DNA of 34,870 nt from Winogradskyella sp. (GCA_002722255.1 PBLD01000013.1:34213-69082), one strand, 5' to 3'; positions 24,795 through 33,606 are shown, numbered from the stretch's first letter. Notes: generated by a model from the letters alone, not told the origin. Numbers and translations are program-made.

Positions 24795-26108
24795 TTATAT
24801 TGTTTTAAGTGTTTGATTTTTTATTAAAATGAGGGAACCGATAATGCCTGCGATTAACGATGAAAATAAAATGCCGACTTTAGCGGTATAAATAAATTCT
24901 TCATTGGTAAATGCTAATTCGTTTATAAACAGAGACATTGTAAACCCGATACCTGCTAAAAAGGCCACTCCATATACTTGATTCCAATTAACAGCTTCAG
25001 GTAGTTTGGCAAGTTTAAAAGCAACAAGTATTCTTGAAAATAAGACGATACCAATAAACTTCCCGAGTATGAGACCAAACCCTATTCCTAGACTTATTGG
25101 GTGGGTAAGTACTTCTAGCACTTTGCCGTGTAGGTGAATGCCGGCATTAGCAAAAGCAAATAATGGTAACACTATAAAATTCACAAATGGATTTAGGGCA
25201 TTTTCAAGTTTTTGAAGTGGTGTTTCAGCCTCTGAACTTGTAACTTTAATTTCTTCGAGTATTTCTAACTGGGAATGGGAAATTAGCGAACCTTTTACAG
25301 GTTTTTCTTTATTAAACTTTTTGTGTAATGCAGAAAGGCGTTTTAAAAATGTAGCTTCGTTAATTTTTACACGACCAGGTATTGCTAAGGCTGTTAATAT
25401 GCCAGCAATGGTAGGGTGTACTCCTGAGAAGAAGAAAGCTAGCCAAACACCGCCAATACCTATGGTGGCGTAGAACCAAGTTTTTCTAACACCTGCATAA
25501 TTTCCAATAATTAATAATCCAAAGAAAAGAAAAGCGTGAAATAAATCCATCGTAGATATACCAGAAGTGTAAAACAGCGCGATTACCAACACACCTCCCA
25601 AATCGTCCACAACGGCGAGTGTTACCAAGAAAACTCGTAATGCAATGGGTAAGCGTTTTCCGAAAAGAGCCAGCACGCCCAGAGAAAAAGCAATGTCGGT
25701 GGCCATAGGTATTCCCCAACCCTGTGATGCTTCGCCACCAGTATTAAGGATAAAATATATAAGGGCTGGAAAAACCATTCCACCAATAGCTGCACCAATG
25801 GGCAATATAGCATTTTGAGGTGTTGATAGCTTACCGCCCAATATTTCTCTTTTCAATTCTAAGCCTACCTGAAGAAAGAACAGAGCCATCAATGCATCAT
25901 TAATCCAGAGTAGTAGAGGCTCAGTCAATTGAAAATTACCGATGCTAAATGAAATAGTAGTATTTAGTATATTTTGATAAGTGTTTTGCCAAGGTGAATT
26001 AGCCCATAGCATAGCTATTATCACTGCCACTAATAGTACAATACCTGTGTTACTAAATACTTTATTAGTAATGTTCCATACGCTATTATGTAATGCCCTT
26101 TTAATCAT
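24795..26108 (-). CDS. nhaA: NhaA sodium/proton antiporter
   Basis: 437 aa, 12 membrane helices. The ion site is intact: MATDIAFSLGVLAL (Asp138) and VDDLGG (Asp168-Asp169), corresponding to the three essential Asp of the E. coli enzyme. A charged, poorly conserved loop near 265-300 is typical of longer Bacteroidota NhaA forms. It expels Na+ using the proton gradient. Its start overlaps the NDH-2 stop by 8 bp, tying antiporter and respiratory dehydrogenase together. A second antiporter of another family (nhaD, broken) lies at 6290-7595. Confidence 0.95.
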   Translation of the reverse strand: MIKRALHNSVWNITNKVFSNTGIVLLVAVIIAMLWANSPWQNTYQNILNTTISFSIGNFQLTEPLLLWINDALMALFFLQVGLELKREILGGKLSTPQNAILPIGAAIGGMVFPALIYFILNTGGEASQGWGIPMATDIAFSLGVLALFGKRLPIALRVFLVTLAVVDDLGGVLVIALFYTSGISTMDLFHAFLFFGLLIIGNYAGVRKTWFYATIGIGGVWLAFFFSGVHPTIAGILTALAIPGRVKINEATFLKRLSALHKKFNKEKPVKGSLISHSQLEILEEIKVTSSEAETPLQKLENALNPFVNFIVLPLFAFANAGIHLHGKVLEVLTHPISLGIGFGLILGKFIGIVLFSRILVAFKLAKLPEAVNWNQVYGVAFLAGIGFTMSLFINELAFTNEEFIYTAKVGILFSSLIAGIIGSLILIKNQTLKTI

Positions 26109-27498
26109 TGACCGATGCGTTTTTTACTGCGGTTTGCGAATTGGCAATAGATTTTGAATTTGATGCTTTACTGAAATTTCTAATAATCAGGCGGTTGCTC
26201 TTTTCGTAAGTGAAATAGCTTACCGCCCAATTAAAACCAACCATCAATCTATTTCTAAAACCGCTTATGGACATTAAGTGTACGATAGACCATAATAACC
26301 AGGTGAAATAACCTCCAAATTTGAATTTGCCTAAATCGGCTACTGCTTTTCGTTTTCCTACCGTTGCTAATGCCCCTTTGTCCTTATATTCAAAAGGTTT
26401 TACGCCCTCATTCTTCATTAATTTTAATAATACTTTGCCCAAGTATTTACCTTGCTGAATCGCTGTTTGTGCAACTTGTGGATGCCCTTTTGGTGTATTT
26501 TCGGTAATCACAGCCGCTATATCACCTATGGCAAAAATGTTTTCGTAACCTTCTACCATTAAAAATGGATCTGTTTTTAAGCGGTTGCCTCTAACCACAT
26601 GCTTTGCATCAATACCTTCTGGGAATTGCCCTTTGACACCTGCGGTCCAAATCAGGTTCTTTGCTAAAAAGGTCTTGCCACTTTTTGTAGAAACTTTATT
26701 GCCATCGTAATTAGTGACAGATTCATTAAGAAGTACCTTTACATTTAAATCTTCTAAATACCTTAAGGTTTTTGAGGATGCTTTGTTTGACATTGTGCTC
26801 AAAAGCTCTTTTCCGGCTTCTATCAAATAAATATTCATTATGGAAGATGAATATTCTGGATAATCCTTTGGAAGGATGTATTTGCAGAATTCTGCCAAAG
26901 CGCCTGCCATTTCTACGCCTGCGGGACCGCCACCCACAATCACAAAATTGGTTAGCGCATCACGTTCTTCATCATCACAGGTAATGGCCGCTTGTTCGAG
27001 ATTCTGTAACATCATATGGCGAATATTCAGGGAATCGCGAATATCCTTCATTCCCAAGCTATTTTCTTCAACTGTATTCATTCCGAAGAAATTGGTAGTG
27101 GTACCTGTTGCTAATACAAGGTAATCGTAATGAATATTTCCTTTGTTAGTTTTTACAACATTTGAAGAAGGTTGAATTTCTTCTACTTCTGCCAATCGGA
27201 AAACCACATTTTTATATCCGTTAAACTGCTTTCTAAAAGGAAACACTATACTATCAGGCTCTAGGGCACTAGTTGCCACTTGGTAAAGCAATGGCTGAAA
27301 TTGGTGAAAGTTATTTTTGTCAAATAAAACGACCTGTACTTCTTTGTGTTTTAATTTTTCTACCAAAGCCAAACCTGCAAAACCACCACCTACAATAACC
27401 ACACGTGGCCAATGGGTATCCGGCAGACATATATTGTCCGTTGCTTTACAAGCCGATTTTGATTCTATATTGTGTATAGGTTTATCTTCCATATTCAT
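26101..27498 (-). CDS. ndh: Type II NADH dehydrogenase (NDH-2)
   Basis: 465 aa. The FAD-binding motif VVIVGGGFAGLALVEKL is near residues 33-50, followed by NNFHQFQPLLYQVATSALEP, a block characteristic of NDH-2. The NAD-binding motif FVIVGGGPAGVEMAGALAEF lies near the middle and IFAIGDIAAV in the second FAD region. A C-terminal amphipathic/membrane segment (WLLWSIVHLM...) would attach it to the inner membrane. It passes electrons from NADH to quinone without pumping protons, so it can reoxidise NADH made by the GAPDH downstream. The first ~28 residues include two Cys (SACKATDNIC) and look like a poorly conserved extension. Confidence 0.93.
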   Translation of the reverse strand: MNMEDKPIHNIESKSACKATDNICLPDTHWPRVVIVGGGFAGLALVEKLKHKEVQVVLFDKNNFHQFQPLLYQVATSALEPDSIVFPFRKQFNGYKNVVFRLAEVEEIQPSSNVVKTNKGNIHYDYLVLATGTTTNFFGMNTVEENSLGMKDIRDSLNIRHMMLQNLEQAAITCDDEERDALTNFVIVGGGPAGVEMAGALAEFCKYILPKDYPEYSSSIMNIYLIEAGKELLSTMSNKASSKTLRYLEDLNVKVLLNESVTNYDGNKVSTKSGKTFLAKNLIWTAGVKGQFPEGIDAKHVVRGNRLKTDPFLMVEGYENIFAIGDIAAVITENTPKGHPQVAQTAIQQGKYLGKVLLKLMKNEGVKPFEYKDKGALATVGKRKAVADLGKFKFGGYFTWLLWSIVHLMSISGFRNRLMVGFNWAVSYFTYEKSNRLIIRNFSKASNSKSIANSQTAVKNASVND

Positions 27499-27529
27499 TT
27501 TAAACTCACTACCTGTAGTAAAATGGTTT

Positions 27530-27991
27530 CTAACCGTTACTCTTATCCCTTGCTATCATCACCGAACACCTAGCGTGAGTAGCCAAGTATTGGGAAACAG
27601 ACCCTAGTAACAAACGTGATAGCGCGCCTTGACCTTGAGAGCCAACTACAATTAAATCGGCGTCCCATTCTTCAGCTTTTTCGAGAATCACATTTTTAGG
27701 TAACCCACTAACAACACTAGTGGTTATGGTAAGTGTTTTATTGATGTTCTTAAGGGTGTCACTAGCTTCCGATATAATTTTTTCACCCACTTTTTGAGCA
27801 CCACTTATAAATTCTTCAAAATAATTGTTCAAGCTACCACCGGTCGCCATTAATTCTGGCCCTAGGGCTGTGGGAAATTCGTAAACGTTTATGACGTGAA
27901 TTTCAGTATTTGGTGGCAAGTTCATTCTATTAAGTTGTTCTACAGCTGTTTTGCTGAAATCTGAACCGTCTATTGCCAATACAATTTTCAT
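27530..27991 (-). CDS. Single-domain universal stress protein
   Basis: 153 aa. The N-terminal strand MKIVLAIDGSDFSKTA and the C-terminal ATP-binding motif VVGSQGQGALSRLLLGSVSQYL match the ATP-binding UspA type exactly. It is cytosolic. It lies 31 bp before ndh and 34 bp after the TRASH-type lipoprotein. The intact motif suggests ATP binding, unlike the second domain of the tandem Usp at 17669-18499. Confidence 0.94.
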   Translation of the reverse strand: MKIVLAIDGSDFSKTAVEQLNRMNLPPNTEIHVINVYEFPTALGPELMATGGSLNNYFEEFISGAQKVGEKIISEASDTLKNINKTLTITTSVVSGLPKNVILEKAEEWDADLIVVGSQGQGALSRLLLGSVSQYLATHARCSVMIARDKSNG

Positions 27992-28025
27992 AATTTTATA
28001 GTTTGTTAATAGAAATATATTAGGC

Positions 28026-28538
28026 TCAATTGTTATTTATAAAGCTTTGGGCATCTTGTTTTGAAGCAAAATAATAGACGCTGCCTTTACTTTTATCCTG
28101 AACGATAACAGCGTTTGCTTTATCTACTTTTACATCATTAATAGGATTGCTTCCAAAGCGAACGTTATCTATATTTTTCTGCAGTTTATCAACACAACCT
28201 TGACAACAGCCGTAATAGGTTGTGCCCTCAACATCTATGGGTATTTGTTCTACCCCCATAAACCTGTCGTTTACCATACAGACTTTATCGTTTGGCACGA
28301 TTTCATAGGTTGTTTGAGAAGCAACAGTTGAATTCATTTGAATGGGTTTTGTTTTAGTGACTGAAAGCAATGCCGTTTCAGTCTTATCTTTTTTATCATT
28401 GGCACACGATAACAGTATTATTGAGGCAAAAATTAAAAATAGGATACTGATGAGTAGCTTGTAGATTTTTCTGCTTGGATTTTCTACCGTTCCTACCATA
28501 GGTTCATTACTCTGTTGTTTAAAATGTCTTTGTTTCAT
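28026..28538 (-). CDS. Lipoprotein with TRASH-like metal-binding cysteines
   Basis: 170 aa from the first ATG. Translation may instead start at Met14 (28499), which gives a normal lipoprotein signal ending in LLSC (Cys45), followed by an Asp/Lys-rich linker. The mature part has Cys87 (DKVCMVNDRFM) and YYGCCQGCVDKL (Cys111, Cys112, Cys115), resembling TRASH/YHS-type metal-binding proteins. The end, SVYYFASKQDAQSFI, resembles NosL-like copper chaperones. A role in periplasmic copper handling is likely from motif and neighbourhood. It would be anchored to the outer or inner membrane by its lipid. Confidence 0.8.
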   Translation of the reverse strand: MKQRHFKQQSNEPMVGTVENPSRKIYKLLISILFLIFASIILLSCANDKKDKTETALLSVTKTKPIQMNSTVASQTTYEIVPNDKVCMVNDRFMGVEQIPIDVEGTTYYGCCQGCVDKLQKNIDNVRFGSNPINDVKVDKANAVIVQDKSKGSVYYFASKQDAQSFINNN

Positions 28539-28551
28539 TTTTAAATTATTA

Positions 28552-29262
28552 TTAATTATGAGTTGTTTTATGTAAGCTTATTAGTTTATGCCAGTATAAG
28601 TGTTCATATAAGCCAGACCAATACATTCCAAAGGTGAAGGCAAATAATAATTCCTCAATGGGAATGCCTAGGACAAGAATATGGGTTAGGTTGTCGAGAT
28701 TCCAGTACAGTTCGACATATCGGGGATAAAATGGAAGGATACTTCCAAAGTATATGAAGTATAATACCGTAAACAAGATGCCCCCAACCCAAATCTTTCT
28801 TTTTAAATCTGGACGACAGTATAGCGTGGATAAACCCCCAATAAATAAGGCTATAATGCCACAATAAATGTGATTGAGCGTTGTAAATAGTGCTAGGAAA
28901 AGGAAGACTACAGCAGGTATAAATAAGATATATTTATGCAAGCGATGTCTTCTTTGATTTCTTTCTGTTTGGTTTACTTTAACAAGGCTTTGCTTGAAAA
29001 TTAGATTGTAAAGCACCACGCCAATACCACCGATAGCAAAAGAAAAAATGAGACTTTCAATATCAAAACCTGTTTTTTCTGCTAAATCAAAAAGTGACGG
29101 TGGCATCCAGTATTCTGGTACAAATAATGGTTCTGTTAAACCAAAAGGCATAGTAATGAGGCTCATTTTGAGCATTTCTTTTCTTGATTGTTTTTTATAA
29201 AGAAAGATGCCCGCCCAAAGAGCAAGAATTATTAATGACCATATAAACCAGACGTATTGCAT
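28552..29262 (-). CDS. Lycopene-cyclase-domain-like membrane protein
   Basis: 236 aa, six to seven hydrophobic helices. The pair of repeats expected for the CrtYc/CrtYd (heterodimeric lycopene cyclase) fold is suggested by an N-terminal FGLTEPLFVPEYW and a C-terminal GIPIEELLFAFTFGMYWSGLYEH. The PIEE motif (201-204) is the family's conserved acidic site. No other carotenoid gene is in the window, so the function may be different from lycopene cyclisation. It is packed between the Schlafen-like protein (4 bp) and the TRASH lipoprotein (13 bp). Confidence 0.72.
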   Translation of the reverse strand: MQYVWFIWSLIILALWAGIFLYKKQSRKEMLKMSLITMPFGLTEPLFVPEYWMPPSLFDLAEKTGFDIESLIFSFAIGGIGVVLYNLIFKQSLVKVNQTERNQRRHRLHKYILFIPAVVFLFLALFTTLNHIYCGIIALFIGGLSTLYCRPDLKRKIWVGGILFTVLYFIYFGSILPFYPRYVELYWNLDNLTHILVLGIPIEELLFAFTFGMYWSGLYEHLYWHKLISLHKTTHN

Positions 29263-29266
29263 AACT

Positions 29267-30061
29267 TTATGATTTTCTAGTTTCTAAATAATTAACAGCT
29301 TCTTTAACTGATAGTGGATAAGTAGCGTTACCTGTCCGAACATAAAAGGTGGTATTTTCGGTATCGCTAACGTAAATAGGTTTTTCAGAAGGTTCTATAT
29401 CTACTAAACACACATCTTTTTCATTTAAACTATAGAATGAAATGTGATTGCTGAAACAAGCTTCGTGGCCTAATTGTGTAGAAATGATTCTGAAAACTTC
29501 GCGCTCATAACCGTCCCTGTTTTTGTGCTTTAGGGTTTTGAAATCTTTTTCTAATCCTAAAACATTTCCATCATCATCTACGCCAATAATTAATTTACCA
29601 CCATTTGCATTCATAAAACCTGTGATGGTTTTAGCAATAACCTTTTCAAGGTCGCGGTTGGTTGCTTTACGATAATAGTCATAGCGTATGGAAGACTTGA
29701 ATTCTACCATTTCATTTTCACCTGCTTCTATCAATGCCTCAATATCACGAACAAGTAATCGTTGTTGTGTGCCGATGAGCTTATTCTTTTGTTTAATAGT
29801 TATAAAAAACAGACCTGAGATTATACCCAGAAAACTTCCTAAAAGCGTAAGTAAACCACCCATTCCCCCCATATCAAAAGTGAAAGATTCTAAAAAGCGC
29901 TTTTTTAAAACGTCTTGAAACAAGGAAAATGAAAATGTTGTGTTACTATACTCAAACCAATAGAGCACCATTGTGAAAGGGTGCACCAAGAAATAGAAAA
30001 TACCTGCCCAAATAAGTATCTGTATAATTATTGTTTTAATATGTTGCGTGGTATAGGTCAC
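29267..30061 (-). CDS. Membrane-anchored Schlafen/AlbA_2-domain protein
   Basis: 264 aa. Two hydrophobic segments (about 10-35 and 64-88) precede a soluble domain beginning at residue 113. That domain has ENEMVEFKSSIRYD, FMNANGGKLIIGVDDDGNVLGLEKD and FYVRTGNATYPLSVKEAVNYL, the successive conserved blocks of AlbA_2/Schlafen putative DNA- or RNA-binding domains. The C-terminal domain should face the cytoplasm. Family members are often regulators or RNA-acting proteins, but here neither DNA nor RNA binding is shown. It lies 6 bp after the outer-membrane barrel gene. Confidence 0.85.
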   Translation of the reverse strand: MTYTTQHIKTIIIQILIWAGIFYFLVHPFTMVLYWFEYSNTTFSFSLFQDVLKKRFLESFTFDMGGMGGLLTLLGSFLGIISGLFFITIKQKNKLIGTQQRLLVRDIEALIEAGENEMVEFKSSIRYDYYRKATNRDLEKVIAKTITGFMNANGGKLIIGVDDDGNVLGLEKDFKTLKHKNRDGYEREVFRIISTQLGHEACFSNHISFYSLNEKDVCLVDIEPSEKPIYVSDTENTTFYVRTGNATYPLSVKEAVNYLETRKS

Positions 30062-30067
30062 TTACTT

Positions 30068-31222
30068 TTATTTTATATAATTGTGTTCTAGGTTTAATAA
30101 GTCTTCACGGTCACCAAACTGCTTATTGAAAATTTGGCTGAACGAATAAACCAATGCCAATTGAAAACGATGCTCATTCTTTCCAAATAGGTTTTGCGTA
30201 AAACCTTCATTTTCAGTGTAACGATACTGAAATCCAATATCAAAATTCTGCCCCATTCGATAAAACCCATTTGCTATAAATAGTAACTGATTTGAGTTGG
30301 TCGATAAATTATCTAAGGACTTATACCCACCACCAATGGAAATTTGATAATGTGGACGTTCCAATTTTTGTTTCATATATCTAAAAGTGCCAAAGAGAGA
30401 TGTTGACTGCGTTCTTGTGTAGTCGAAATAGTCATTAAGCTCTGTTATTTCATCCCATCCAAAGTTTTGAATAGCTTGAAATTTAAAATCCACAAAATTT
30501 ATTGGGTCTGGCTTTAAATTTAGTATTGTACTAAAGAGTAAGTTTTTAACAGAAGAGTCAAAATCATTAGAATAACCTGGTCTGTCGGTAAAATAATTAT
30601 TGTAGCTCAACCCGATTTGTTGGACTATATTTCTATTCCACCTTTGACTTTCTGGCACTCTATAAATAAACGAAACGCCCATAGAATTCAACCTAAAATC
30701 ATCGGGCTCTAAACTATCGTAGAAGTTTTCACCGTGTATTGAAACAAAAAAGCGTTGTTTGAATATATGCGTATAATCCAAGACATTGGCATATTGGTCA
30801 CGTTCTGTATTTACTCCGTCAGAAAAAGGATTAAGCGCGTATACAAATTGTTGTGCATCATCGTCACGTAGGGTTGGAAATTCATTTAAATTGGTCTGTG
30901 CGAGTGTTCGTCCCACCTTAAAAATATTGGTTTTATCTTCGAGTCGTATAAAGATATTATTGTAAAAAACTTCACCCAGATTAGAGTTGGCGTCTGGAAA
31001 TTGAAGACCCAAAACAAATTGTGCTCTCCAGTTGTTATAGAGCTTTTGACTAAGCCCCATTAACAATTGAGTGTCAGAGAAATCCGTAACTGCATTGGAC
31101 TCTTCGGAATTAAAGTTTAAATTCCCTGAGAAAACCCCTTTGGCTCCAATTTCAAATTCTGGGGTAATCTGTGCGTTTGCAAGCCCGGAAATCAGGATTG
31201 CTATATATATAATTTTTTTCAT
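30068..31222 (-). CDS. Outer-membrane beta-barrel protein
   Basis: 384 aa with a clear signal peptide (MKKIIYIAILISGLANA, cleavage before QITPEFE). The body alternates polar and hydrophobic residues with many aromatic-ended strands and ends in strand-like segments, as expected of a porin-like barrel of 14-18 strands. No TonB plug domain or box is present. It follows the multicopper oxidase by 17 bp, as CopB/PcoB-like outer-membrane proteins do in other copper operons, but the sequence is not recognisably PcoB. A channel role in copper or solute passage is inferred. Confidence 0.75.
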   Translation of the reverse strand: MKKIIYIAILISGLANAQITPEFEIGAKGVFSGNLNFNSEESNAVTDFSDTQLLMGLSQKLYNNWRAQFVLGLQFPDANSNLGEVFYNNIFIRLEDKTNIFKVGRTLAQTNLNEFPTLRDDDAQQFVYALNPFSDGVNTERDQYANVLDYTHIFKQRFFVSIHGENFYDSLEPDDFRLNSMGVSFIYRVPESQRWNRNIVQQIGLSYNNYFTDRPGYSNDFDSSVKNLLFSTILNLKPDPINFVDFKFQAIQNFGWDEITELNDYFDYTRTQSTSLFGTFRYMKQKLERPHYQISIGGGYKSLDNLSTNSNQLLFIANGFYRMGQNFDIGFQYRYTENEGFTQNLFGKNEHRFQLALVYSFSQIFNKQFGDREDLLNLEHNYIK

Positions 31223-31239
31223 TTTAACTGTTCTTTAAA

Positions 31240-32514
31240 TTATTCGTCAAGAGCGATTTTAGGAAGTTTATCATCTCCAAACATCATTTTGTTCATATTA
31301 CCCATTTTTTCATTATCCATTTCTTTCATATCTCCCATACCTGCATTTGGATTGTACATTGGGTTTCCTGAATGTTTTGAAATAATCAACTCATCGGCAG
31401 GTAAATCTTCATAAACCAAAGCCAGTAAGTTCCCCCCTGGGTATAGACCATTGTTGGTTACTTTACGAGTGTCGTGGTCGTGGAATGTCCAAATACCTCT
31501 ATTATTACCTTCTATTATGATATCGAAGGTTTTTCCTGGTGTAAGCGGCACCGTATTTCTTTTCCAAGGATGCTCAAGAGGGACTCCATCATCAGCTACC
31601 ATCCAAAAGTCGTGTCCGTGTAGATGCAGATGATGTGTTTCTGCACCAGCATTGATTAATCTTACCCGAATATTTTCGCCTGACTTTATGAACAAGTATG
31701 GTGTTGAAGGGTATGATTTTCCATTTACTGTAAACCAGTTGGCTTGCGGTAGCTCTGCATTAGACCTTCTGTTGGTAACATAAGGTGGCTGATACCCACT
31801 CTCCATACTGGCTAGAAACTGTTCTTTGTTATCAAAAACACCCCACTGTTCACTAGTAAACCGACCTTGCTTCATTAAATAACTCCGTTGCTTCATTCTT
31901 TCTAACATTCCGTTCATTTCTTCACGGATGTAATTGGTATCGTGAGCCGAATAAACCAAGGTGTATTCTCTTTCATATGGAAACTTTTCTTTTATAGGGT
32001 CTTTTGGGTTTTCTACTATTAAACTACCAAACATACCAGCTTGCATATGCATTAGTGTTCCCCAATGGCAATGGTAAAAATGTGTCCCTTCGGGTTCTGC
32101 CACAAATTCATAAATAAATTCATTTTTTGGCATTACAGGAAGTTGTGTAACAAAGGGGACACCATCCATACGCCATGGCACAAAAATACCGTGCCAATGA
32201 ATCGTATGATTTAAATCTGTTTTATTAATGAATTTCACCCTTACTTTATCGCCTGCGTTAACCCTTATTTCTGGACCAGGAATCATATCGTTGAAGGCGA
32301 GAGTGTGGTACTTAAAACCTGGTGCTGGCTCGTGTGTATGAAGGTCTATATAAAGTTCAAATTCTTTCCACTCTCCATCCATTTTAAAGGGTAAGGGCTC
32401 TACGAGTCTTTTTTTATTCTCATTTTTAGCTTCTTTTGCCAATAGATTGCCAGGGAAAAACAACATTCCTGCTGTTGAAACTGCCCCTGTTGCTAGAAAA
32501 TCTCTTCTGTCCAT
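31240..32514 (-). CDS. Multicopper oxidase (two-domain type), Tat-exported
   Basis: 424 aa. The N-terminus DRRDFLATGAVSTAG is a twin-arginine signal. Domain 1 has HTIHWHG (His106, His108) and HFYHCHWGTLMHMQAGM, with Cys149, His156 and Met161 placed as type 1 copper ligands. Domain 2 has HHLHLHGHDF (His297, His299, His301) and WTFHDHD (His345, His347) but no second type 1 Cys. This matches two-domain oxidases whose blue copper is in domain 1 and whose trinuclear centre forms between subunits. The tail is rich in Met (MGDMKEMDNEKMGNMNKMM), as in copper-resistance oxidases. Likely task: periplasmic oxidation of Cu(I). It sits between DUF5676 and the barrel gene. Confidence 0.9.
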   Translation of the reverse strand: MDRRDFLATGAVSTAGMLFFPGNLLAKEAKNENKKRLVEPLPFKMDGEWKEFELYIDLHTHEPAPGFKYHTLAFNDMIPGPEIRVNAGDKVRVKFINKTDLNHTIHWHGIFVPWRMDGVPFVTQLPVMPKNEFIYEFVAEPEGTHFYHCHWGTLMHMQAGMFGSLIVENPKDPIKEKFPYEREYTLVYSAHDTNYIREEMNGMLERMKQRSYLMKQGRFTSEQWGVFDNKEQFLASMESGYQPPYVTNRRSNAELPQANWFTVNGKSYPSTPYLFIKSGENIRVRLINAGAETHHLHLHGHDFWMVADDGVPLEHPWKRNTVPLTPGKTFDIIIEGNNRGIWTFHDHDTRKVTNNGLYPGGNLLALVYEDLPADELIISKHSGNPMYNPNAGMGDMKEMDNEKMGNMNKMMFGDDKLPKIALDE

Positions 32515-32518
32515 AATT

Positions 32519-32794
32519 TTATTTGTTTTTTATTTGTGCATTATAAAAAGCTCCAATACAAGCTCCAATCAACCAACCTAAAATGAACGTTTGTATAATG
32601 CCAAAGAACGCTTCTAGCAATGGCACGTCCATTCTAATAATACTTGTGGTATCCAAACCGTGTAATAAACTGTTAAAAAAGCTTATTGTTCCTTCTTGTC
32701 CTGCTGTTGCCATGACAATCATACATCCCAAATAGATTAATGCTCCCGTAAGACCAAAAGCAAATCCTAGTTTTTTTACGTTTAATCGATACAT
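32519..32794 (-). CDS. DUF5676 small membrane protein
   Basis: 91 aa with two hydrophobic segments (about 9-30 and 60-85) and the N-terminal MYRLNVKKLGFAFGLTGALIY typical of DUF5676. This family regularly accompanies copper oxidases and heavy-metal ATPases; its molecular role is unknown. Its stop is 4 bp before the multicopper oxidase start. Confidence 0.8.
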   Translation of the reverse strand: MYRLNVKKLGFAFGLTGALIYLGCMIVMATAGQEGTISFFNSLLHGLDTTSIIRMDVPLLEAFFGIIQTFILGWLIGACIGAFYNAQIKNK

Positions 32795-32811
32795 AGTTTC
32801 ATAATTTTAAG

Positions 32812-33030
32812 TTAGTTGTCTGATTTTATAATCTTTTTCGATTCTTCATACTCTTCCTTAGATATTTCGCCTTTCGCAAAGCGTTTTTTTAAAATATCCA
32901 GTGGGCTATCTTTTTTTGCTTTTTGATATGGTATGTCTACAGGGATAAAAAATATCCAGACAATAAAAAAGAACCATATAATCCACCATATAAGGTGCAT
33001 ACCTCCAAAATGTCCGTCGTAAAAATGCAT
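32812..33030 (-). CDS. SHOCT-domain small membrane protein
   Basis: 72 aa. One membrane helix (LIWWIIWFFFIVWIFFIPV, about 13-31) is followed by the short C-terminal SHOCT motif DILKKRFAKGEISKEEYEESKKII. A His-containing N-terminus (MHFYDGHFGGMH) could touch metal. SHOCT proteins of this size are common in metal-resistance operons; the motif is thought to mediate oligomerisation. It lies 22 bp after the HMA gene. Confidence 0.85.
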   Translation of the reverse strand: MHFYDGHFGGMHLIWWIIWFFFIVWIFFIPVDIPYQKAKKDSPLDILKKRFAKGEISKEEYEESKKIIKSDN

Positions 33031-33052
33031 ACTATTAAATTTTAAATTGTTA

Positions 33053-33268
33053 TTAATTTATTTCTATTATTGTATATCCCTCAAGGGTATTGAGTTGTTT
33101 TTCTAATTCACCAATTGAAAGTTTTTCGTTCATTGTAATTAATGTGGCTCCTTTTGGCGCCAAAAAAATTTCTACTTTTTCAATATTGGGATGCTCTTCC
33201 AGAGTTTTCTTGACTCTTGCAATACATCGACCACAACTAATGCCATTTATTTGAAATTTTTGTTTCAT
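33053..33268 (-). CDS. CopZ-like heavy-metal-associated (HMA) protein
   Basis: 71 aa, a single ferredoxin-like HMA domain. The metal site GISCGRC (Cys12, Cys15) is followed by the expected helix and strands. It is a probable cytosolic copper chaperone delivering Cu(I) to CopB or to the AraC-HMA regulator encoded upstream. It lies 11 bp after the DUF2933 gene. Confidence 0.9.
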   Translation of the reverse strand: MKQKFQINGISCGRCIARVKKTLEEHPNIEKVEIFLAPKGATLITMNEKLSIGELEKQLNTLEGYTIIEIN

Positions 33269-33279
33269 AATATATCGCT

Positions 33280-33549
33280 TTAATGATGTTGATGGCCTTT
33301 TCTTTTCTCTGTTGAACCATCATCAGACTGCTTTTCATTATGTTCGTGGTTATTATGGTTTCCATTGTTGTGTCTGTGTCCTCCATGGCCGTGAGACCCG
33401 TGAGGCATAAACAGGTGAATGGCGAACATAAATAATATGAAGATGAAAAGGGAAGAGCCTCCTCCTATACCAAAAGAAGGTGCTAAAAAGATGAACAGAA
33501 GCGGTAAGCCACAGCCTATAATCATCCATATCCAGTGATTGTTTTTCAT
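33280..33549 (-). CDS. DUF2933-like protein with His-rich tail
   Basis: 89 aa. Two short membrane helices (about 7-24 and 32-48) precede a tail made largely of His, Gly, Asn and Glu (HGSHGHGGHRHNNGNHNN...), ending KGHQHH. The hydrophobic part resembles DUF2933. The tail is a likely metal-binding region. An overlapping 92-codon frame at 33353-33631 is a shadow of this gene. Confidence 0.75.
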   Translation of the reverse strand: MKNNHWIWMIIGCGLPLLFIFLAPSFGIGGGSSLFIFILFMFAIHLFMPHGSHGHGGHRHNNGNHNNHEHNEKQSDDGSTEKRKGHQHH

Positions 33550-33606
33550 AATCTTTAGTTTTAATGTTATTTCGTGTTTTTATTTTTTTCGAGTGAATCC
33601 ATTTCA

